Made by a program: the position numbers and the translations under genes. 64,000 bases of DNA, taken from positions 186,001-250,000 of the forward strand of contig JAGTXO010000014.1 of assembly GCA_019448385.1 (NCBI GenBank), in the 5' to 3' direction. Each line of letters starts with the position of its first letter. Position 1 is the first letter of the stretch. A model generated the notes under the pieces. It made no database searches, was not told the DNA's origin, and saw nothing but the letters and a program-made list of their open reading frames with translations. This DNA is from Diacronema lutheri. Its lineage: Eukaryota; Haptophyta; Pavlovophyceae; Pavlovales; Pavlovaceae. Positions 53,590 to 60,667 of the stretch are shown piece by piece.

Positions 53590-54098
53590 CCTTCGACCTC
53601 TCCATTCGCCACGCTGCTGGTCCTCGCGTACAGTGTGGGCGCGTTCGCTCTCTGGTCCTTCTTCGCGTCGATCATCCTCGCGTGCAAGGCCGCGCCCACA
53701 CTGTACGCGTGCAGATACCGCTGGCCCTTCTCCGGCGACATCCCGCCCACACTGTACGCGTGCAAGGCCGCGCTCTGCCTGCTGCAGCGCCAGCTTCGCC
53801 CGGCATCGGCGCTCAGATCGCGCGAGAGCTCGCGTGCCGCGGCTTCGACCTGATCCTCGTCGCGCGCCGCGGCGACAGGCTCGCGGCGCTGCAGCAGGAG
53901 CTGCAGGCCTTGTCGCTCGTCCACGCCAAGCGCAAGGCGGACGTGCGCATGTTCCCGTACGACCTCTCCAAGCCCGACGACGTGGCGTCTCTCTGCTCTG
54001 AGCTCGCCAGCCTGCCCGTCGCCATCCTCGTCGGCGTGACGCGCGCGCTGCGCGCGCGCGGCCGGCGCTGGCGGACGCTGTCGCGCGACCCGACCTGA
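53590..54098 (+). pseudogene. Broken short-chain dehydrogenase/reductase (3-oxoacyl-CoA reductase-like)
   Basis: A hydrophobic stretch (PFATLLVLAYSVGAFALWSF) resembles the N-terminal anchor of ER-bound SDRs. From 53793 another frame gives ASPGIGAQIARELACRGFDL and LILVARRGDRLAALQQEL, matching the nucleotide-binding start of 17-beta-HSD12/KAR-type enzymes, then FPYDLSKPDDVASLC. The expected VTGA residues before the glycine motif, the NNAG, the catalytic Ser-Tyr-Lys and the whole second half are absent; the frame stops at 54098. Short duplicated repeats sit between the two pieces. It is either a pseudogene disrupted by repeats or a misassembled region. Confidence 0.6.
53628..53764. repeat. 16-bp inverted repeat plus duplicated ACACTGTACGCGTGCA
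   Basis: GTACAGTGTGGGCGCG (53628-53643) and its exact reverse complement (53691-53706) are separated by 47 nt. GCCCACACTGTACGCGTGCA recurs as direct copies at 53693-53712 and 53745-53764. The repeats fall inside the disrupted SDR gene, so a small insertion or local duplication is inferred. Confidence 0.75.
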
Positions 54099-54260
54099 GC
54101 GCGACGCCGCGCAGGCAAGAGCGCGAGGCCGACTCGATCTTCGAGTGTATCGACGGGCACCCGCATCCGAATAGCGCGTACACCGCCGGGCACAAGCCTG
54201 GGCCCAAGTGCGCGCTGCTGATGGCTTTCGATGAGCCGTCGTCGGATACGGGCAAACCGT

Positions 54261-55817
54261 TTATACCTTCCGCGGTGCGTGCCAGCCGCGCTGAATGGCC
54301 TCCACGTGGTTGGCTGCGGGCTCGACGCCGAGCGATGGCGGCTCGGACGGGAGCGCGTGCGGAGAGCCGGACGGGTTGGCAGTGGTCACGTTGATGTTGG
54401 TCAGGTTGCCGAGCGGCTGAGTGTGCTGGAAGGACGCCTGAGCAACGGGCGGCGCGCAGCTCGGGCCGTGTGCCGCGTGCACCTGTGGCGTAGCTGCGCG
54501 CGCACCGCCGGCCACCGCTCCAATCGCTTTTGGCGCGCACGGCGCGTGCCCAGACGTGGGCGACGTGCGTGCCCAACCTCCGAGCTGCTGCTGCTGCTGG
54601 TGTGGCGCCGGCACCAGATTCGGCCGTTGACACATTGACTGCACACCTCCACCAAAGGTTGCCCCTGCGCCCGACATGCCGAGCTGCTGTTGCTGCTGCT
54701 GCTGCGGCTGCCGACACACCTGCAAGCCATATTGCGGCTGCATCTGCACCTGCGGCTGCTGCACCTGTTGTGGTGCAAGTGACACGGGGGCCCCCGCGCC
54801 ACCTGCGGCGAGAGGCGGCGAGCACGATGGCGGCGCGCCGCCATCGTGCGGAGCGTGGCACGCGCAGCCGCCACCGCCGCCACCGCCACCGCCCTGTGCC
54901 GGCTGGCGATCAAACGCGTGCTGCGGCTGCTGCTGCAGCTGCGGCTGCGGCGGCTGCTGCTGCTGCTGCGGCTGCGGCTGCTGCTGCGCACGAGAGACTT
55001 GCGCGCTTGCATGCTGCGCGTGCACGCTCGCCGAACAGCTCGGCGCACTGGCCACGCCACACGCGCTCGCATGCATCGCGCGCGGCTGCCAGGCGCCTTG
55101 CGCGGGCGCGGTCGAGCTCGGCGCAACGCCTGGCGCCGCATGGCTGCCCGTTGTTCGTTGCGGGTGCTGCACGGCTTGCGGTGGCGGGCCGCACGCGTTC
55201 GAACAGCCGGCGGCGAGGCTCGGGTCGAGCGGCAGTCCTGGCAACGGCCCGTCCGCAGAGCGGAGCGCGTCGGCGCCTCCGGCGGTCGCCGTGCGCGCGC
55301 GCTTGCTCGCACCGTCGCGTTTGAGCTGCTGCACGTGGGCCGTGTCGTAAATGGACAAGCCAAGGGCATGCCCAAACGACTTGAGCGCGCGCTTGGTCGC
55401 GTCGGAGACGGCCTCCTTCTTGGCGTTCTCGATCGCCTTGCCGCGGTCCGTCTGCTTCTCCATCGAGCCGAAGCCCACGTCCTCGTGGAAGGTGCCGCAC
55501 TTGAGCGTCACGCGCACGACGACGGTGTAGCCGCAGCTCGTCCGCCCATCACGCGTCTCCATGTACTCCTGGTTCATGTCGACGATCGTTGAGCTCCAGC
55601 CGTCAAAGCCGAGGATCTGATTGGAGCGCTCGACGACGCGCCAAAACTCCATGTACGAGAACTCCTTGCCCGACTGCCCCGGGCGGCTTGCGATCGCCTC
55701 GGGCGGCAGCTTGGTCGCAAGCTCGACCGCGATTCGCTCGCGCTCATCCGCCGTCCAGCCCGGCGCGGCGACGGCGCCGGCTTCGGTCTCGACCTCCGCG
55801 CGGTTCGGCGGCGGCAT
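54261..55817 (-). CDS. RAD52: RAD52 homologue, single-strand annealing protein
   Basis: This is 518 residues from the ATG at 55817. Residues about 25-170 form the RAD52 N-terminal ring-forming domain: SYMEFWRVVERSNQILGFDG, GYTVVVRVTLKCGTFHEDVG and RGKAIENAKKEAVSDATKRA are close to animal and fungal RAD52. This domain binds single-stranded DNA, anneals complementary strands and acts in recombination. The remaining 350 residues are low complexity, with repeated Gln/Pro runs, one Gly run and scattered Ala/His. No clear RPA- or RAD51-binding motif could be seen. It is divergent from the ferredoxin gene, 137 nt between starts. Confidence 0.92.
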   Translation of the reverse strand: MPPPNRAEVETEAGAVAAPGWTADERERIAVELATKLPPEAIASRPGQSGKEFSYMEFWRVVERSNQILGFDGWSSTIVDMNQEYMETRDGRTSCGYTVVVRVTLKCGTFHEDVGFGSMEKQTDRGKAIENAKKEAVSDATKRALKSFGHALGLSIYDTAHVQQLKRDGASKRARTATAGGADALRSADGPLPGLPLDPSLAAGCSNACGPPPQAVQHPQRTTGSHAAPGVAPSSTAPAQGAWQPRAMHASACGVASAPSCSASVHAQHASAQVSRAQQQPQPQQQQQPPQPQLQQQPQHAFDRQPAQGGGGGGGGGCACHAPHDGGAPPSCSPPLAAGGAGAPVSLAPQQVQQPQVQMQPQYGLQVCRQPQQQQQQQLGMSGAGATFGGGVQSMCQRPNLVPAPHQQQQQLGGWARTSPTSGHAPCAPKAIGAVAGGARAATPQVHAAHGPSCAPPVAQASFQHTQPLGNLTNINVTTANPSGSPHALPSEPPSLGVEPAANHVEAIQRGWHAPRKV

Positions 55818-55954
55818 GCTGCCCGGAAACACCGCGCCGGCTCCTTGTGAGTGCCAGCGCCCGGCGCCCTGGTCCTCACTGGTGTAAGAGAGGGCACACC
55901 GCCCACCTCGCCAACCAACGCGGTTTCAAACTTGGTCGGCCGGGGATTGCAATC

Positions 55955-56332
55955 ATGGCCCTGCTCGCCCCTGGACGTGCGATCCTCGCGCTCGCGCTCG
56001 CGCTCGTGCTGCTCTGCCACGCGCACGCCCTGGTCCTGCCGGCCTCCGGCCGCACGGCGTTTGCACCCGTCCGATTGGCCATCGCGCCGCGTGCGGCGCC
56101 GTCGATGACCGTGCTGAACATCAACGGGAAGAAGATTGACGTGCCTGCCGGCAGCAACCTGGGCAAGGCGTGCGAGAAGGGCGGGCTCAAGCCCAAGTAC
56201 AGCTGCAAGAAGGGCGAGTGCGGCAGCTGCACGGTGACGGTCGGTGGGACGCGCATGAAGGCGTGCGTCGAGAAGGTGCCACCCCCGCCCAAGCTCAAGT
56301 CCCTGCTCGAGAACGGGCTGGTCGTGCGCTAG
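55955..56332 (+). CDS. Plastid-type [2Fe-2S] ferredoxin-like protein with short cluster loop
   Basis: This is 125 residues. MALLAPGRAILALALALVLL followed by CHAHALVLPASGRTAFAPVR looks like a signal peptide plus a transit peptide beginning near a Phe, the pattern used for secondary red plastids. The mature domain (from about residue 51) has C84-x4-C89-x2-C92-x11-C104 (YSCKKGECGSCTVTVGG, then MKACVEKVP). Photosynthetic ferredoxins have about 29 residues before the last Cys, so this is a short-loop relative and not the main photosystem I acceptor. A role in plastid electron transfer is inferred. The protein is complete, with a stop at 56332. Confidence 0.83.
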   Translation: MALLAPGRAILALALALVLLCHAHALVLPASGRTAFAPVRLAIAPRAAPSMTVLNINGKKIDVPAGSNLGKACEKGGLKPKYSCKKGECGSCTVTVGGTRMKACVEKVPPPPKLKSLLENGLVVR

Positions 56333-56614
56333 CGCGTGAGGCGGTGGCGGGCAGCGAGGCTGCTCGGGCGCGGCGCGAGCTCGGCAGCGTGCAGCACGGT
56401 TGCGTGCGCTAGGCAGGTCTGTGAGAGGCGGCAATGTTCATACGCCGCACGCGAGCGGCACGCCGGGTCGAAGGGGAGCGGGGCTTAGGCGGGCACAGAT
56501 ACTGGTTGCGGGCGTGGACGAGCGGGGCGCAAAGGCACTCATCGACGTGCACGGGCGTGACAGCCGCGAGCCTGAAATTTGCACCGGCTGACATTCAGGA
56601 CGTTGCACACGCGG
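56333..56614. other. Intergenic region, nothing recognised
   Basis: This gap lies between the stop codons of the ferredoxin gene and the convergent kinase-RING gene. Frames here show no conserved motif. It presumably holds both 3' untranslated regions. Confidence 0.5.
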
Positions 56615-59600
56615 CTAGCGCGCCCTGCGCCGCCCGCGCGAGCGCCGCGCGGCGTTGGTCGCGCCGCTCCCGGCGGACGCGCCGGCCGTCTCGAGCGGCG
56701 CACGGTGGTCGAACGTCTCGGCAAAGTAGCCCGTCTCGAAGCTCGTCACCGCTGCGCGGCAGACGGGGCAGCTGGGCTGCGCGGACACATACAAGGCCTG
56801 TGCGCACACCGCGCATAGGCACGCATGGTAGCATGGGAGCAGACGTGCCTGCCGCACGCACTCTGGCGCGCGCGCGAGCTCGGCGTACCCGTGCAGGCAC
56901 ACGGCGCACTCGCCCTCGCGGCTGCGCCTACCGCGCGCTCCGCCGTCTGCGCCGGCCCCGTCCGCCGCGGGCTGCGGACGCGTCGCGGGCGCAGAGGGCG
57001 CGACGGCAGCGAGGCGCACGGCCGCGTCCGCCGCCGACGCGCGCTGCGCGGGCCGGCTTTCGACGAGCGCAAACGCAACCCTCCCAAGCTCGCGCAGCGC
57101 CCCGGCGCTCCGCACGCCGCTCTGCTCGCGCCAGCACGCAGCGAGCGCGTGCTCGACGCCGCGCAGCTGCGCGCGCCTCACGAGGAGCGGCGGAGCGCAC
57201 GTTGGGTCCACGGGCGGCATGCCGGTGAGCAGCTCGAGCAGCACGACGCCAAGCGCAAAGGCGTCCGTCGCGCTCGACGCGTGTAGCACGTCCTGTGCTC
57301 GCAGCTCGTCCGCCTGGTAGCCGAGCGTGCCCGCGATCCCGCCGCCGGTGTGGAATGTTGCGCCACGCTCAGACAAGGCACCGGGCGTACCGTCCTCGTC
57401 AACTGCGGCGAGCGCCTCTCGCGCGATGCCCGCGTCGCAGAGCATGGGCAGCCCTCGCTCGTCGAGCAGTATGTTGGCCGCCTTCACGTCCTTGTGCACG
57501 AACCGGCACGCGTGCATGTGCGCAAGCCCGTCGGCCGCGCCGTGCGCAACGTCGAGCCGCTGGGCGGCGCCAAACCGACTCGCGCGCCAGCCGTCGTCGT
57601 AACGGCTCGTGTGCAGCACGTCGTGCAGCGAGCCGAGGCGCATCGCGGGCGTGACGATGCACGGCGGCACGCCCGGCTCGTCGCAAAAGGCCCACACGGG
57701 CAGCACGCGCGCGTGGCGCACGTGCAAGAGGATGGACACTTCCCGCGCAAAAGCCGAACGCACCTGAGGGTCAGCCTGCCGGTCGGGCCGGCAGCGCTTA
57801 ATCGCGACGGCGCGGCTCTCGCCGCCGAACACGAGCGTTGCGGCGTAGACGGCGCACGAGCTGCCACGGCCGATCAGCGCGACATCGTGCCAGTCGTTGG
57901 TGGCCTCCGTCAGCGAGTGGTACGTAACCGCCGGCGCGGACGGCGCCAGCAATGGGGCGTGCGCGCGCGCGTGCGCTGGCTGTACGATGGCTGGCGCGGC
58001 GGGCGGCGTGTTCGCATGCATGTGCGCAGGCAGGTGCTGCTGCGGTGGTGGCTGTCGCGGCTGCTGCGTTGGCCGTGGCGGTGGCGGCGGTGGCTGGCGC
58101 TGCTGTGGCTGGTGCGGCGGCCGCGGCTGCTGCTGTGACCGGGGCTGGGGTTGCGGTTGCGGCTGCGGTGGCCGGGGCGGTGGAGGCGGCGGCTGGCGCT
58201 GCTGCGGCTGCAGCGGCTGCGGCAGCGACGGGGGCTGCAGCTGAGCATGCGGTGGCCGGGGCGGTGGTGGCGGCGGCTGGCGCTGCTGCGGCTGCTGCCG
58301 CCGCGACTGCTGCTGCTGCTGCTGCTGCTGCAGCTGCTGCTGCGGCGGCTGCAGCTGCGGCTGCGGCAGCGGCTGCGGCGGCTGCAGCTGCGGCTGCAAA
58401 GGCAGCAGCGGCGGCTGCGGCTGCGGCTGCGGCTGCTGCGGCTGCGGCGGCTGCAAAGGCTGCGGCCGCTGCTGCTGCTGCTGCGGCTGCGGCTGCGGCT
58501 GCGGCAGCGGCAGCGGCTGCGGCAGCGGCTGCGGCTGCGGCTGCGGCTGCGGCAGCGGCTGCAAAGGCAGCAGCGGCGGCTGCGGCTGCGGCTGCGGCTG
58601 CTGCGGCTGCGGCGGCTGCAAAGGCTGCGGCCGCTGCTGCTGCTGCTGCGGCTGCGGCTGCGGCTGCGGCAGCGGCAGCGGCTGCGGCAGCGGCTGCGGC
58701 TGCGGCTGCGGCTGCGGCTGCGGCTGCGGCAGCGGCGGCCGCTGCTGCGATGGTGCAAGTGGCTGATGCATCAGCCGCTGCAGCAGCGCCTGCTCCGCTG
58801 CGTTGAGAAGGCGCGCCTGCAGATTGCATGAATCTGTCGTGGGCGCGCACGGAGACTGCGCCAACTGGGCGATGCTTGCCAGTGGCATGGCGGCGGCCGC
58901 GAGAGGCCCCCCAGTGCTGTCGCTATCGCCGCCCATGCTGGTGCTGTCGCCATCGCCGCCCATGCTGGTGCTGCGGCCATCGCTGTCGATGTCCCCGCTC
59001 TCGCCCGGCATGGAAGCGGCAGGCTGGCGTGGCTGCTCGAGTGCGGCGGCTGCGCGTGAAGGCTTGCCCGGCGCTCCGGTTGCCGCCTGCGCGCGCGCCA
59101 GTGGCACGTGTGGCAAACTCGCCTCACTCGCGCTGCCGCTGCCCTTCGCCGTCGGCAGAGGCTGCACGCATGCGGACCGCGATGCCGCGTCACCGTCACC
59201 GTCACCGCACGCTCCGCCGCCGGTCGCAACGCGCTCGCCGCGGCCGTCGCAGCCATGGACGTCGTTGGCACTGCGCACGCACATCGACAGTACTGCCGCG
59301 TCGCGCTGCATGGCCTGGCTGACCTGCGCGAGCGCGCGCGCGCGGTCATGCCCTTGCTCGGCCGCCTTGAGCGCTCGAACGGCGTCGATGCCACCGTACA
59401 GCAGCTCGAGCTTCACCGATGCGGTGCCACTTGGCGGGAATCCACGGTGCCCGCAAAACTCGTCAGCGAAAACGAGCTTTGCGCTCAAGGCGCGCAGCTT
59501 TGCGCTGCGTTTGATCTGGAAGACGACGCCAACGAAACCGTTGAGCGATGCGGCCACGCCGACCTCCATGCGCGAGCTGTCGTCGTCGCCGGGTTGGTAC

Positions 59601-60627
59601 GCGCCCAGCTCCGGCACGCGGATGACCGCGAGCGCATCGACGCGCACGCCGCGTGCTGCGGCGCGCGCCATCGCCTCCTCGTACTCGAGCCGCTGCAGCG
59701 AGGCCTCCTCGCGCGCGCGCAGCTGGCGCAGCGCCGCATCGCGCTTCTCTGCAAGCTGCGCTCTCTGCCGCCCAGAGAAGAGAGGCGAATCGGCCGCCGC
59801 GCCAAGCGCACCCTCGTACGCGCCGCCGTCCGCGTCGTGGACGAGCAGTTGGAATAGGCGCAGCCGGTCGCCGCCCAGCTCGCTCAACAGCTTGTCCGGG
59901 TCGTGCACAGCGTAGTGGAGGCTTTCAAACCTGCGCGCACGCGCGCGCGCGCGGGTGGCAGATGGCCCGAAGCGCGGGCGCGCGCACGCGCGCGCGCGCT
60001 CCGTGAGCGTGTCACGGGCGACCCGCCCCGAGCGCGGCGGCGAGCGCGGCGGCGGCGCGCGTGTGCACCGCACCAGCGGTTGAAATCGCCATCCTGCAGC
60101 TTGCGCTGGATGTGCGTTTTAAAAGTGCGCCGCTCCTCGGCGCGGCGCGCCGGCTGCAAGAGCGCTTGCAGGTCGGTGAGAAGGGCTTGCGCCTTGCGCA
60201 CCTCGGTCGTGGCCGCAACCACGTCGTTGTCGCCCGCAAGGTCGTGCAGCGCCGTATGCGCGTCAATCGCCTCTCGCACGTGCATCACGCGCTCGTGCAA
60301 GCGTCGCGACGCCTCTGCGACCTTCGCCGCGCTGCCCACTGCGCCGCTGCGCCGCTGCACGTCCGCGTGCAGCGCGCTCACGAAGAGACCAAGCGAGCGC
60401 GTCGCGTCGCGCAGCGCGCGCCTGTGCGCGCGCTGCGCGCGTACGCGCTCCTCCGAATCGGCGCTCTGTCGGCCGAATCGGGAGCGGCGGACGGCGCGGC
60501 GGACGGCGGCGCGGCGAGGCGCGCGGTAAGTGAAGGGACGCAAGCAAGCCTGCAGGCGCGTTACTCGAGCCGCGGCTGAGGTGCGGGCACAGCAGGCAGG
60601 GAGCGCGCGTGCACGCGCAGCGGGCAT
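56615..60627 (-). CDS. Protein kinase fused to C-terminal RING finger, with Gln/Pro-rich linker
   Basis: Proposed exons in transcript order are 60627-60074 and 59930-56615, giving 1,289 residues; the splice reads NRW-FESLHYAVHDPDKLL. The N-terminal ~450 residues are largely helical, with a possible coiled coil. About 230 residues of Gln/Pro-rich sequence follow. The kinase domain has IGRGSSCAVYAA, VAIKRCRP, FAREVSIL, HKDVKAANILL and CDAGIA. The catalytic loop is HKD instead of HRD and the DFG motif reads DAG, but Lys, Glu, Asp and Asn are kept, so activity is possible. The tail is a C3HC4-type RING (CAVCLHGY, PCYHACLCAVC, CPVC). Kinase-RING fusions occur in plants (KEG), but the order there differs. 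The first exon and start are uncertain because 60627 is only 40 nt from the stop of the upstream gene. Confidence 0.72.
58394..58723. repeat. 165-bp tandem duplication within the Gln/Pro-rich linker
   Basis: The segment starting CTGCAAAGGCAGCAGCGG at 58394 recurs at 58559, a period of 165 bp (55 codons). The copies are nearly identical, including internal runs of GCTGCG. In the coding strand this duplicates a QPQP/QQQQ/LQPPQP block. The repeat continues in shorter units outside these limits. Confidence 0.88.
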
Positions 60628-60667
60628 CCGAACGCGTCCGGCCGCGAACGCGCCGTAGCGGGCGCTT

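Noticed and set aside
57952-58806. A poly-alanine plus-strand frame
   Set aside because: It is the opposite strand of the Gln/Pro-coding GCTGCG repeats in the kinase-RING gene.
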